The notes: generated by a model not told the origin, from the letters alone. Shown: positions 47,784 to 60,493, counted from the first letter of the stretch. The stretch is 64,000 bases of DNA from Termitomyces sp. T153 (GCA_018296165.2 JACKQL020000036.1:1-64000), one strand, 5' to 3'. Numbers and translations: made by a program.

Positions 47784-48304
47784 CACTGACAGATATAAAT
47801 ATTTTCTACGCAAAATCAGCACATACGACGACCACATACAGTGTATTTTCTGACGATTCAGACCGATAATCCGCCGTTCATCTAGTGGTCTGCGTAGTAA
47901 ATCAGACCGTCCAAAATACAAGCGTCGAACCGAACCAATGAAGGAAGTGGGTGGAAACGGTTGGACAGGGTATGGAGGGAGAAGCCCAGGTAGAATCAGG
48001 AGACAGCAGGGGCCAAAGTCGCTGTACTTGAGACACTTCAGGTTGTTACTGATGATCAAAGATCGGCCGTTCTCTGCCATACTCTTATGGTTCACTTGAG
48101 TGTTTATGCAATAAGTCTAATTGTGAGTGGATGAATCCAACATGTAATTCCAAGATGTAAAGAACGAAAAGAGTCATCCATAGGGTTGAGGGAAAGCATA
48201 GAACCGTAAACGTCGAGCAGAACGTAAATGACGTGATATAATGAGGGGTACAAAGTTCAACTCCGCATATGGTCATTATGATCCAGACAAAAGTAAATCA
48301 TCTT
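47784..48304. other. Intergenic between membrane protein gene and RAC1
   Basis: Promoter side of the membrane protein gene and 3' side of RAC1 (both minus). The open frame 47784-48095 continues from the membrane gene and could be its true N-terminus. Nothing else seen. Confidence 0.4.
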
Positions 48305-49248
48305 TCATGCAATAATGCACTTTTTCCCGCCACTGTTCCCCTTGATTGGCCGTGAAGGATTCACTAAGGTACCCTTAGTCAACAACAAGTGAACATGCCA
48401 GATTAACTTACAAACGGCTCTGATAGCCTCATCAAAAACAGTCTTAAGGCCTTTCTGTGTCAAAGCAGAACACTCAAGGTACTTCACAGCTCCAATATCC
48501 TTAGACATCGCAAGTCCTTGAGAGTACTGGATAGGTGCCATGCGGCTAAAAAGGGGTTTAAAAGGGAAGAAAGACAGAAGAATGTGCCATAGAACAACTG
48601 ACCGGTCTCGTAGCTTCTCGATCGTCACTGGATCTTCACGTAAATCGAGTTTGGTGCCAACCAAAACCACTGAAGTAGATGGAGCATGATGAGAAATCTC
48701 AGGATACCACTGTAACAGATATTAGAATCAATAGCCCTGAAAAAGACGTGCAACTCGCTTTAGTCCTGACGTTCTCGTAACTGGGAGGGCTGACAAGAGA
48801 AAAACAGATCAAAAAGACGTCGGTTTGGGGGTATGAAAGTGGGCGAAGCCGATCGTAATCCTCTTGTCCCGCTGTATCCCATAGTCCAAGAGAAATGGTC
48901 TTCCCGTCCACCATTACGTTCGCGGAATAATTGTCAAATACTGCAAATTTTCTTAGATATTATTCCGCGTTTGTGCAAAATGTCGAATACCAGTCGGTAT
49001 GTACTCTCCCTAGGTACTATATAAACGTCTTGTGTGATATGGATACGCAAGAACGACTTACAGGAAATGCGTTGGTCGTGTATGAGATGAGTAGGCATGT
49101 CTAAAAGAGGTATTCAGAGTTTGTGATATTGGAGATCATTTGCAACAAACCTTTCCGACGGCACCGTCTCCGACAACAACACCTGTGAATCAATGTGAGT
49201 TGTGACCAAGAACTTTCAGAAATTATGCAGACATTTAATAGCTTGCAT
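48305..49248 (-). CDS. RAC1: Rho-family GTPase Rac1
   Basis: A small membrane-anchored GTPase controlling actin, polarity and hyphal growth. Start MQAIK at 49248 with the intron inside codon 6 gives [17 protein letters not shown] (P-loop). Switch I reads [13 protein letters not shown], switch [20 protein letters not shown], then [30 protein letters not shown] and [23 protein letters not shown], which fits Rac1 better than Cdc42 or Rho1. The intron after VRTK (48758-48710) begins GCGAGT, a GC-AG intron. The tail [18 protein letters not shown] ends in a CaaX box CIIA; alanine at the last position predicts farnesylation, whereas Rac1 usually ends in leucine and is geranylgeranylated. Gene looks intact. 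Confidence 0.93.
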
Positions 49249-49865
49249 TCTGCTTCGTTTCTGCTTCTAGAGGATTCAAAAAGTTTGGCCGTGAGGAAGA
49301 ACCTGGAGTCGTGGCGTTTATCGGTCACGGATAGGCGAGAATGCTTCTGTGCCGAGACAGGTAAGGCGTATCAGTGATGGATCCCAATGAAAGAGGGTAA
49401 GACCTGTTTCTGATTGATGAGTTACAGACCTTGAGAAGGAATCTTGGGAACTGAAACGAAGAAATGACAGGGAGGAGGAGAGTTATATGGAGTGGTTATA
49501 AGATCAACGAGGTTCCTCTGCCTAATCCGATCAACGTTCTCACGCAATCTAATATTGCTGTCTGATCATCCTTAATGTCATCAGTCACTGTAGTTTGTGT
49601 CATCCAAAAAAGATACTTTATATTCAAAATCATGCACATGGGATAGCCTTTGGACACATTGAGATACACAATACAATACTACGGGTTGGAGAGAAGTATA
49701 AATATGGTCGATGGATAACAAATGCTACAAGTAAAAGACAGGGAGATTTCCCGAAGAGATAACAAGGTGGTCGAGAGTTGACGTACATAGACAATGGCAA
49801 TAACAGCAAAGCATAATAGCGACATGAGATAGCATGGATCAGATAGATAGGTTAGAATGGCCAAC
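49249..49865. other. Intergenic upstream of RAC1
   Basis: Both flanking genes are on the minus strand, so this holds the RAC1 promoter and 5' leader and the 3' end of the zinc-finger gene. A pyrimidine-rich stretch on the minus strand (about 49440-49490) is typical of fungal promoters. No other feature seen. Confidence 0.5.
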
Positions 49866-51835
49866 TTACTCCTCATTCTCGCTGGTCATTCTCCTCTTCT
49901 TCAAAGGCGGGGTTTTATCGCAGACATCATCCTTCGTAGACACAGCCAAAGAGCTAGCCACTTCAGCTTCATCGCCTTCTTCCTCTGCGGCTGCGTCTTC
50001 AAAGTCGCTGTCATCAGCAATATGAACGACATCGTCATCAGGAAGGGTAAAAGGCTCAAGTAGGCCAATTCCAAGCCCAACACAGGGCTGTCTCACTACA
50101 GGACTGTCGGTTCCGACATTCGAAGACTTTGGGTTTCCAGGACTGGCTTCAACTGCAGTGCTGCTGACGGATCCCCATGAAGAACACATGATGGTAAAAG
50201 GATCACCAGGAGGTAAGATTTCCGAAGGGTCGAGGTTTGAAGTGGAAGAAGAGCCCAGAGCCACCTCTGGTATCCAATCCTCGGAATCCAGATGCTTATG
50301 GTGCCGGACCGTAGACTTTGAACCGCGTTGCAAGGGTGATTCCTCGATCTGGTAGCGACTGCGGCTACTGGGAAGAGTGATGCGGGCCTTTGAAAACAGC
50401 GCTCGAGGCGAAGGTCGAGAGAGCTTCCCCGGACTTTCAGGCGTATCGTAGTCAAGAGGAACTCGTTTGAAATTTGTGAAACCGAATGAGCGAGGACTTG
50501 GCATAGGAGAAGATTGCACCAGAGAAGGGCTGGCATCCATGGTCGACAGACCCTTGACAATTGGACTGCTTAGATCATGGACAAGCATGCTTAAAGAAAG
50601 TTCACGAGATCGTGAGTGGAGGGGGTGGCTTGGGCTAGGGAATCGCCAAGGTTGCTCAGAGGGAAGGCGAGGAGGTGAGTGCCGAAAGGCGGGGGTTAAG
50701 AGTGGGTCATAAGGAGAAGGAGGAACTGTGAGGATTGGGGTCGGAGAGGAATTGACAATAGGATCACTTTCAGTGACGATATTTGCAGGGTCAGAGGATT
50801 GAGGAGTTAGAGGAGGGCTCGGCGGGGGCAGATGAGACCGTGAAAGAGGATGATAAGGTCCTTTTCCATCAGTTTGAGGAGGAAATTCCCCTTGCGGAAT
50901 TTTTGGCGCTGATGGGGCGCAGCCAAGGTCCTTGGTTGCTTTAACGCGCTTCAAGTCAGCAGCGGGAAGGAGGGAACGAAATTTGGACTTGTGGGATGTA
51001 TTGCGGGGTTCGGCTTGGGGTTCAACACTCAAATTGAGAAGACTGTCATGGGGCTGAAGCTGAGCCCTGCTCGAAAGTTGTTTGTTTTCTTCTGCACTCG
51101 GAATCAGCGGGAAACGAACGGGAAGGCATCAAACTCACTGTTAGATCCACGTCCACGAGGACGATCACTTGTGTCGCGACGATTGGCCATGGCGACTTTG
51201 TGTTTTTCGAACACGTGGCGGCGCCACATACTTTTTGCGTTGACGCCTGCATAAGTCCTTCTACAGAAGGTACATCGAAGTCGGGGTTCTTCTCCTTCTG
51301 GCCAGCCTTCAGCACCTCTATCGCGGAGATCCTTCTTCTTTTGCGGACACCAGCCACGAGGTGGTTCGAGATTGGATGGATACGGGATAGCGTTGAGGTT
51401 TAAAGGGTTGAAGTCCTCTGGGTCTAAAAACCACTCTGGATTTTCGACCATGAGCTGATAAGTGAGACCATCGGTCGAGAGAGAGGAATGGGGAAAGGCG
51501 GTGAAAGGGGGATGGATAAACAAGACGTTGGGGTCGGTAGGGAGGGGATCCATGCCAGCAGGAGGAATGGCATGGATGTCGATGGAGCGGGAATGGGTTC
51601 TCAGAGAAGAGGTTGCACTGGGGATAGTGGAGGAGGCAGCGTGGGGTGCGTAGGGGCGAGGCTTGAATGAGGTGGCAGCGGGAGTGAAGAAGCCGGAGTC
51701 GGGGAGAGGGCGCTTGGGGGGACGAGCAGAGGCCGTTGTCGACGAGGACGACGGGGACGGGGATGGGGTAGACGACGAAAGGGCCGCACTCATGGCTGTT
51801 CTGGTCAAATTTACAAGGGCGCCTTGTTTACTCAT
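49866..51835 (-). CDS. Zinc-finger-like nuclear protein, unknown function
   Basis: Two exons with one intron at about 51129-51085. The N-terminal half carries a Ser/Pro-rich start, PEWFLDPEDFNPLNLNAIPYP, then a possible zinc finger CTFCRRTYAGVNAKSMWRRHVFEKH (spacing C-X2-C..H-X4-H), followed by basic DRPRGRGSN. The second half is Ser/Pro-rich and disordered, with an acidic patch DDDVVHIADDSDFEDAAAEEE and a basic end PPLKKRRMTSENEE that could be a nuclear signal. The first ATG is 51835, but 51793 (MSAALSSS) is also possible. Finger plus charged disordered regions suggest a chromatin or transcription role; this is inference. Confidence 0.75.
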
Positions 51836-51904
51836 TCCAGCGGAGTTACCACGAAAACGCGTCTGTCACGTGGTCGAGTCGCGTTCTATTTATTTAAAAT
51901 TAAA

Positions 51905-52546
51905 TTATAACACCACCAATGACAGGTATCCTGCAATCATCGCTATTCCACCCAACGGCGTCACCGGTCCCAGAAATTTCAGCCTGTCCACCGGTAGGTG
52001 AGGGATGTATTAAACACTCGATAGCGCTCGGTCAAAAACCTACCGATCCCGCGCGAGCACGAGTGCCATGATGCTCCCAGAAAACACCGCTCCCCCGGCA
52101 GCAATGGCCGGCCCAGAAAACCAATGTGTCGCAAACCTCGGGTGCAACGATACCAGCAAAAGCGCTAGGCCATTATATACCTGGAAAAACTCAGTTACAA
52201 GGACAAACAGTGCGAGGTTCACCAAGTTACAGCGTAGCTCGATGCAATCTCCCAAGCATGAATATTTTCTGTGGTGATGCCCGGACGACTTCGTAAACCA
52301 TGCGCTGAGTTTCCAACATTATGACAATAAATTAGAAAGTCAGGCTCATACACCCACATACCTCCAAACGCGCCCGCGATGATTCCAACAGACGCTGATA
52401 TTGAATACATTCAGATCTCGTGTTCTCACACAATGATTTCAACTCTTGAATTTACCCATGGCAGCTCCTGTTCTCCACAAAAGACGAGGTCCCGGAAATG
52501 CTCCTGAGATGGCACGAGGCAAGAGCGGTGACGATGGGCTGGTCAT
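51905..52546 (-). CDS. DUF423/TMEM256 family membrane protein
   Basis: A small multi-pass membrane protein of a family found from bacteria to humans, with no firm function. Start MTSPSSPLLP at 52546; five exons joined by short introns give WRTGAAM, ASVGIIAGAFGAHGL, TTENIHAWEIAS, VYNGLALLLVSLHPRF, AGGAVFSGSIMALVLARDR and LGPVTPLGGIAMIAGY, ending LSLVVL. The GAFGAHGL and TPLGG motifs and glycine-rich helices are family hallmarks. The stop lies 69 bp past the start of the zinc-finger gene (same strand); the start is 165 bp from SPB1 on the other strand. Confidence 0.88.
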
Positions 52547-52711
52547 TAGTTAGAAGTCGGTGAACAATCAGTTGCAATCGTGCTGCATGGATGGGTCCGA
52601 ACGTGTTATTATGTAAGTTATATATCGATCACTTTGTATCCAAATATATGGCCAATTTCTGCCTTCGATCAAAAACAATCTTGAAATTTCGAATCCCACT
52701 CGGAGTGACCC
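52547..52711. promoter_or_regulatory. Divergent promoter of DUF423 gene and SPB1
   Basis: Only 165 bp separate two start codons pointing away from each other, so both promoters and leaders must fit here or overlap the genes. It contains AT-rich ATTATGTAAGTTATATATCG and CCACTCGGAGTGACC near the SPB1 start. No known binding site was assigned. Confidence 0.55.
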
Positions 52712-55700
52712 ATGGGCAAAGCTCAGAAAAAGACCGGAAAGGGTCGTCTCGATAAATATTATAAGCTCGCAAAGTAGGATGTTCGCATGTTGTGTCGCCC
52801 TTTCCACCTGTCTGATTTTTTGTCTAGGGAACAGGGCTACCGTGCACGTTCTGCTTTTAAGCTGATCCAGCTCAACAAGAAGTATGCTTTCCTAGAGGGT
52901 TCTCGATGTACTATCGATTTGTGCGCAGCACCTGGTGGCTGGTTACAAGTTGCTAGCAAATACATGCCAGTGAATAGTGTGATTGTTGGTGAGTTCATTG
53001 CCCTATGTCCTTGAGCTCGGCTTTATTGCTTTATTCCGCTCCTAAGGTGTCGATCTTGTGCCAATCAAACCCATTCCCCGAGTGGTTACTTTCGCTGCTG
53101 ACATTACAACCCCTCAATGTCGAAATCTTATCCGTAGCGAAATCAAAGACTGGAAGGCAGATGTCGTACTTCACGATGGCGCACCCAATGTCGGAACTGC
53201 ATGGATTCAGGATGCCTATAGTCAGTCAGAGCTAGTATTGATGAGTTTGAAACTTGCTGTCGAGTTCCTGGGCAAGGGCGGTACTTTTGTGACCAAAGTT
53301 TTCCGGAGCGTTGACTATAACAATCTCATCTGGGTCTTCAACCAACTTTTCGGTAGAGTCGAAGCTACTAAACCTCCCTCTTCGAGGTCTGCGCTATCCT
53401 GTATCATTGGAGTTTATGATTACTAATTCTACCTCAGAAACGTCTCTGCCGAGATCTTTGTGGTCTGTCGTGACTTTTTGGCACCCAAGTTCATCGATCC
53501 CAAATTTCTCGACCCCAGACACGTTTTCAAAGAGATTGCTCCCGCTGAATCCTCCGCCGATAATAAAGGTTCAAACGCTAACAATGTCCAAGCTAACGTT
53601 TTTCAACCAGAGAAAAAGCGTAGACACCGCGATGGTTACGCGGACGGAGACTATACTCTACATAAGACTATCAATGCAATGGACTTTATCAAAGGTCTGG
53701 ATCCGATTGCCGTGCTAGGAGCTGCGAATAAAATAGCATTTCTAACGGATGAAGAGAAAGAGTTCGTACTCGTATATGCATTTTGTTCAATTCGTTTTAA
53801 TTCCTTTCAAAGGTGGCTGAATATGGACATCACAACGCCCGATGTAAAGGCTAACTGTGATGACTTGAAGGTTCTTGGGAAGGGTGATTTTAAGATATTA
53901 CTCAAATGGCGACTAGCTCTTCGTGAAGAAGTAAGTTCGAACTTAGATATAATCTTCCTCTTTCCCTCATTGTCATTATCACAGCTTGGTCTGGATAACA
54001 AGACAAAGGAAACTGAAGAGCTTACAGAAGCTGTTGAGATTGTCAATGATTTCGATGAAGAACAGCGGTTATCTGATGAGGTTATAAGTTTTCACGTGCG
54101 AGCAGGACGTAAAACTGATTTTTTTTTTCAACAGCTCGAACGTCTCAACGCGGAAGCCGCTGCTCGTGCTAAACGGGGACGTAGACGTGCTAACGAAATC
54201 AGGACACGAACAATACAGCGAATGCAACTCCAAATGACTGCGCCCCTAGATATTGGTTTGGAACAGCAAGATTTGTCACTCGGTGGCCAAGACGACATAT
54301 TCGATCTCAATGGAACAGAACGAGGTTTGCGGAAGAAGGGTGGCATTGAGAGGCTGATTGGTGATGAAGGGGACATTGCGACAGAGAGCGAGGAGGAGGC
54401 AGAGGTCGAGAACACCGAGGATGAAGTGCTCAACCCTGAGGAAGAGAGGGAGAGTAAGACACAAGATATGGAGGCTGAGTTGGATGGGCTCTATGACGCA
54501 TATCAAGGTCGGTTACGCGAGCGAGATGCCAAGTATAAAGTGAAGGAAGCGCGGCGAATGAATGCAGAACGGGAAGAATGGTCAGGGATAAGGGAAGAAA
54601 CAAATTCTGACGTAGAGGAAGAAAATGAGGAAGGAGGGTGGGACAAGATGCAGGCATCGAAAAACGACATTTCAGATGACGACAGTTCTGAAGACACTGA
54701 TGTGGAAGCACCGAGTATGAAAGGAACCAAACGACCATATGACACGGTCAATGTATTATCGACTTCGAAGCGCCCGAAGCTAGTAACCCGGCTTGTAGAT
54801 CCTGCGTCTCTAGGGGCTACTAGCAAGGCTGCTCAGGTTTGGTTCAGTCAAGATGTTTTTTCAGGAATCCCAGGAATTGAAGAAGACATTGAGGTGGATG
54901 AAGAGGACGCGGTAGATACGTCAATCAAGGACTCACATCAAGAGAATGATCGGGCGAGTCCGGTATGCGGTCGTGTTTCAGTAGTATTCTGACATAGGCT
55001 CAACATTCATCTCAGGTAACGGATGATGACGACTTCGAGGTTGTCCCTAAGGAATCTGTTTCCGACGTTGAGATGTGGGATGCTGAAGACGAAAATGAAG
55101 ATCTTGTAAAGCAAGCAACAATAACAAGTTCGTTTGCTCTTACCTTTTCTTTCTCGTAGGGTATCTCATCTTAACTTGCTTAGAACTAGGTCTTGTGACC
55201 CCCGAGGCTGTAACGCTAGCCCAAAGTCTGGTTAATCGGCAAACGACAAGAACAAAGTTGACGAATGATGGCTTTAATCGATATTCACTGAATTCGAAGG
55301 ACGACCTTCCAGCTTGGTTCTTGGACGACGAGGCAAAACATTACAAACCAAATTTACCCATTACAAAAGAAGCGGTCAAGGCCCTCAGAGAAAAGCAGCG
55401 AACGCTCGATGCCCGTCCTATTAAGAAGATTGCGGAGGCAAAGGCACGCAAAAAACTTAAGGCTCATCAGTGCCTAGAAAAAGCGCTGAAAAAAGCTGAG
55501 GGCGTTAACTCAACCACAGATATGTCAGAACGAGAAAAAGCTCAGCAAATAGAAAAGTTGATGCGAAAAGGATTGTCGTCCGGCAACAAGGCGAAGAAGA
55601 CTCAGGTTGTAGTAGCGAAGGGCGCCCATAAAGCAATCAAAGGACGGCCAAAAGGTGTCAAAGGGAGATATACGATGGTGGATGCGCGAATGAAAAAAGA

Positions 55701-55806
55701 AGTTTGTCGAATTCTATCCTATATCCATTAATTTTACTGATGGAAATATTCTAAGGTTCGGGCCAAAAAACGGCAGGAGAAGGCTAGCAAGAAGCGGAAA
55801 AACTAG
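52712..55806 (+). CDS. SPB1: rRNA (2'-O) methyltransferase Spb1
   Basis: A nucleolar AdoMet-dependent methyltransferase acting on 25S rRNA during 60S subunit maturation. The start [21 protein letters not shown] is the family N-terminus; the FtsJ/RrmJ domain shows [14 protein letters not shown], the SAM site [13 protein letters not shown] and [13 protein letters not shown], with a lysine in GTFVTKVF as in the K-D-K-E site. The middle (53500-54990) is charged and acidic, e.g. [13 protein letters not shown], and the C-terminal Spb1 domain (55195-55806) ends [16 protein letters not shown]. At least six introns are needed; those at about 52773, 52989, 53388 and 55702 keep frame. It converges with the SLS1-like gene. 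Confidence 0.93.
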
Positions 55807-56291
55807 AGCATGCTAGCAATTAGAATATAGAGAACTACGTTACATGCTTATTGTACATCATGAGAAATCCCAGCGAGGAGATTTCTGTTTTGAGGAGGGT
55901 GAAGCAATAAAAGCACTACAATGTCTGATGAAAGCTGCCCAAGAGATATCAGACGTAATATCATCACATGTCACCTGGATACATTCGAGTCAAGCAGATA
56001 TTGAAATAGGCATTGGATACCTACCTGGCACAGACGAGATCGTTCATTGTTTTCTAGATCTAAGGTACTTTCAACAACCAAGCGGAGAGAAGGTTCGCGT
56101 GACAAAGAAACGCCCAGATCTGGATCCAGTGTCTGGCGTACACTCGATGCTAGACTTAGCTGATAATCTATGCCATCTTTCCTGAGAGTCGAAGGAATCT
56201 CTGGTTGGCCTGTTGCTTGGTCTGATGTTGTGAGACTGGCCTAAAGCATGAATCAGTGTTCCAAACTCAAACCGAATGTACGCACAAGGAT
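55807..56291. other. Intergenic between convergent genes
   Basis: Holds the 3' ends of SPB1 (plus) and the SLS1-like gene (minus). A 113-codon plus-strand frame (55844-56185) has no recognised domain and sits where 3' UTRs are expected, so I do not call it. Confidence 0.5.
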
Positions 56292-58494
56292 TTAAAATCT
56301 TTGTAGTAGTTTTCTAAACCAGTCGGCCAATGTTGCCTCGCAATAATATGATTTTTTAAAGCCGAGAACCGTATGTCCATAGGCCTGAATCACAATTTTA
56401 ACGTTCAAACAATAAGCCAATCTGGAGGGAAAATACCTATCAGGAAGCATAAGGTCCAGGCGACGAGATGATTCTGCCCAACAGGTCGGGGCCAAAGCAA
56501 CATCTTCAAGTGGATCGATGCTTCTCATTGAAGGATCTTTCATATGATTCGAGTGATCATTACCGCCTTCCGCCTTTTGAGGCGCTGCAAAATTCGTATT
56601 GTCAAGGACAAGCTCAAATTTAATGGATTCTTCAGCCGAGTCTGAGCTGCAGTCTTTGGTCGTTGATAGCGAGCGATAGACAAGACGATGTATCATATGC
56701 TGTTGTGCTGGTGCACAGTTGATAAGTGGATGGGGTAAGCTGTCGTACTGGTAAGCAAGCCTCTCAGATTTCTGAGGTAAGATTCGACCTGGACATGAAG
56801 ACTCTCTTCGGTTCCTCGGTTTGAAACCACTTGAGCAAGTTGGAAAGTTCCTGGGATCCAGAGAGAGGCGGCGTTATACTCGATTGGGAAGAAGACGAGG
56901 AAACGAGGAGGTGGCCAAAACTACAAAAATTCCGACAATGTACGGATAGTCTTAATGACGAATGACCTACGAGGCGGTAATACGACAATTGGCATGTGAA
57001 CTAGGCACTTGCGCAAGTGACTGTCGTAAGTCCACAAAGTTTCTGTGAAATAGAATCAAGTTTTTTGTGATAACTATTCTGAGGTCTCTTACCCTGAGAA
57101 ATCCATAACATGGGTCATCTCAGATAGACTACTAGCATCTTGGACTCCATCATTCAAGTCGGATCTAAGCCAATCTTCGACACGTCGCACACGGAAGAGG
57201 CATGTTCGCTTTGAGGCTTGTAATTTAAGTTGGGATGGCTGGAACGGGTAAAAAGAGTAGGTCGGGTGTTTCAAGGAGACTTGTCCCAGACTTGGATTTG
57301 AATCCTGCGCTGGGTAGATGAGTGCAGGAATACATTCTTCGACCTATTGTTAACAATGTAAGCGTCAAATGAGTACAATTGTGTAGTATTGACCTCAGAG
57401 GCAGCACGAAAGGTGAGTCGCTCCGCAAGATGGACAGCAGCTTCGTCACCATCCTTGTAAGTAAGACGGATCTAAGGGATACTGAGCCAAACGGATGATA
57501 GATCGATGGAAAGAACTCACTAAACCTTCACCTGCATCCTCTATGAACACCCCGGATTTACGTGAAATGTGTTGTAGTGAGTCTGATCCAACATGTCGTG
57601 CCGATGGAAGTTGGAAATATCGATCCTTAATTCCCTAGATTGAACAATCAGGATCGTGCCCCGAATGTTTGTAGATCCACTCACCATCTTCAAGTTATCA
57701 ATGTATGTGCTGAGCTGAGTAAGTGAAGCCCGCGACCCTTCGACCTCAAGAGTGAGTGGATTGGAAGACAATGAAACGTGAACTCCAAATTTGGACGATA
57801 TGTCCAGAAGATCAGCTCCGTCTGAATTGAAAGGTGTATCGTTAATGAGGGATGATACATGTTATAGATGAAGTGGTCACCGACCTTTCCCAAGAATCAG
57901 GAAAGCCTCCTTCGCGTCCAATAAAAAGGCTAGAATATGGATCATGTACCCGAATTAAGATCATTGGAGTACGGACGCACATTGATGGATAATTTCCGAA
58001 TCCATTTTCTCTTGTTTGATGCTTGCGAGGGAAGGCCATCTCCACTGACGCTCTACTATTGTTGCAGCCGTCGACCATTTTGTCAGTTTACTAGAAATAT
58101 CAATCTCATACGATTTCGCAATAGTGCGAAGCTGTGAGAGGCTGAACGACCGTACGAGTCGCGCAACGACTTTCTTATATTCCTCTTCGTAGTCGGTCGC
58201 TGTTTTGTCTGGGCGTATCGAGGGTTTGTATTCACGCTCTAAATCTACGACTGATATGTCTTGAGTCGTCGCGAGATGGTCGAGGTATTCCTGTAATTTC
58301 GTCTCCACAAGTAGATTTCTTGTAGGAGTTTCCACTGGAGAAGTCTTCTCCTTTTTTTGGGTCTTCTTAATGGAATTAGTTTCAGTGTGAGCGGTAGCCG
58401 TAGAACAAGAGAGCGAGCGTTTTAGAACGGAAGCACGAGAAGGTGCGAATCGAGGACATGATGAGAAGTATAGTGACCAACGGAAGACTGACAT
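56292..58494 (-). CDS. SLS1: Mitochondrial SLS1-like KH-domain protein
   Basis: SLS1 is a mitochondrial inner-membrane protein that helps deliver and translate mitochondrial mRNAs. The start at 58494 gives a typical import presequence (MSVFRWSLYFSSCPRFAPSR), rich in Arg and Ser. Next comes a helical region (YEEEYKKVVARLVRSFSLSQLR), then a KH-like block across an intron: FLILGKDGADLLDISSKFGV..NPLTLEVEGSR (about 57920-57690), with the GKDG loop. Further segments at 57540-57280 (IRLTYKDGDEAAVHLAERLTF), 57274-57089 and 56696-56292 complete the C-terminus, ending LLQRF. Introns in the last third are not fully resolved. An upstream ATG at 58590 exists but would bury the presequence. Family assignment is from recall of the SLS1 KH region. 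Confidence 0.72.
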
Positions 58495-60493
58495 CCAGGT
58501 CGACCCAAAAAAGCAAAAAATAAAAACGGTCGTTGCAAAAGGCTGAATATAAATAAAGGATGATCGGACCGGTACCCTGATGCTGAGCACTTCCGAATGT
58601 GGGCAAAGTGACGCGTGTTATTGAATTCCACTAAGTGACAAGTCATAATTTGAGTTGGTTTCTTCTGGATTCTAGATCCATGATTATGGAGGGTGGTGGC
58701 GATTTCTTCGAGTGAAACCGTGACTGTTCCTAGAAAGACCTCTGCTACTTATTGCATTCCTCTTCCGACTCTTCTAAGAAATATTTCGAACGATGCTATA
58801 CATAAATTTCTGCGATGCTCCTTACACTCTCTGCATTTGTGAGGTATAAAAGTGACAAAAACGGAAGTCTCGAGGATAACCCGAGGGTGATTCAAACATC
58901 AGGAAAACCTTACTTACATTCGTAGGTGTGTTTTGCCAATTTCGTATCACTGGACAGAATTTCTGTAATTCAGGCTATTTTTATACAATTTTGCTCGTTA
59001 TGTACATGCGAGAAACACCTATACACTGAGTGCAGGGAACAGTAATTGAGCCAGATGAACTTAAGAATATGACGAGAATAATTTAAGTTAATTCAGCATT
59101 CTCTTTGAGTGTTTCTGATAAATCCACAGAAGGAGTATCATGAATTGATCGACAATGGTAATGTTTGAAATAAGTTAAATAAAGAGAGTATAATACTTTT
59201 GAAGATTTTCTTAAAATTTCTCTTTACTATTTAAGATCAGACTATTAAGTCTTTCAATGTTTGACAAGATCCTTTGTAAAAAATATTTTTCTCCATTTGC
59301 AACTTATCTGATGTCAAAGATTTAAGTATCCTTTGTATAGTCTGATCTTCAATATCAAACAAAAGCTCCTTGGAAAATATTATAATTTATTTGTTTAATT
59401 TTTATTCAAGATTATAACACCATTGTAAATCAATTCATGATGCTTCTTTTATGGCTTCATCAGAAATGGAAATCCGCAGAAAGGGATGAATGCGTTTCAT
59501 GGCGCGATGATCACATGTTCTTACATTCTCTATCTTGTACTATCATCTTACACATTTGTGATACTTTTTTGAGGTTCTACTATGTGTAACTTTGTGTTCA
59601 ATGGCTGCTACCTCTTCTCTAGCCACTGAGTCCACAGCTACTGATTCTTCTTCTGGATGGTCTGATCCTCATCTGAACAACTTTGCAAAAAAAGTTCTGG
59701 CCCAGCCCTGATTTTATCCAGGCAAAAACTGAAAATATTGGGTCCTGGCCTGATCTAGTAATGTGAACTCTGATTCAGGATCTGGGCAAATATCTGACAG
59801 GTATGGTGAAGTAGTTAGATATTCTTTATATTTTTTGTAAGGTTAGGTAGATGAGAGTTCAATTTTGGTATGTGACATTTTCACTTGTTCAAAAATGTCA
59901 AGACCAAATCTTATCTATTCCCTCCTCATTTTCTGCATTCTTCCTCCCAACAAACATATTTCAATTAATAGATTTCCTCACCACCACCCTTCCATCACCT
60001 ATCGTCTGTTCTGAAACTGATACATCTAGCTGCCTGTGATAGCTACAATTTCATTGATATCTAGAAATCATGTACAAACTTCACTCAAGTAATTTTGAAG
60101 CTTTTGGAGGCCTGATTTTGTCAATCTGAACATATTTCATAATCCAACAAGCCTGATCCAGAGGTCTGGACAAATTTCCAAAACTTAGAGGCCTGGTGTG
60201 TCATCCAAACAGAATTTGGTGATTTTGGTGACTCCTGGTTTCATCTGAACAAAAATTGCAAATTTTTGGAAAGAAAATCTAAACAAATCTGGCCATCCAA
60301 AGTCACTGCCAGATCAGGCCTCCCCACCTATATTCAGGGATCCTGTGACAGGGCATCAGGTAATGGTGCATTAATTCTATATATACATTGATTCAAGTCA
60401 TACCTTGAACATAAGTACATACAAAGGTGTAACAGTAAGTGTTAAATAATGCAGGGACAAACTTCCAAAAACCTCCAAAAACTCAGACCATTG
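58495..60493. other. Intergenic, AT-rich and CpG-poor from about 58,880
   Basis: The first 300 bp are the SLS1-like promoter. From about 59,000 the sequence is AT-rich with only scattered CpGs and no gene. GGCCTGATCT (59747-59756) and AGATCAGGCC (60311-60320) form an inverted pair about 570 bp apart with weak similarity continuing inwards, and the text between has repeated GGCCTGATT / CTGGACAAAT themes, so a small non-autonomous DNA element is possible but unproven. Confidence 0.4.

Noticed and set aside
50467..50712. Plus-strand frame opposite the zinc-finger gene
   Set aside because: Shadow of the minus-strand coding sequence.
55844..56185. 113-codon plus-strand frame between SPB1 and the SLS1-like gene
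   Set aside because: No recognised domain, and it lies where the 3' ends of two convergent genes are expected.
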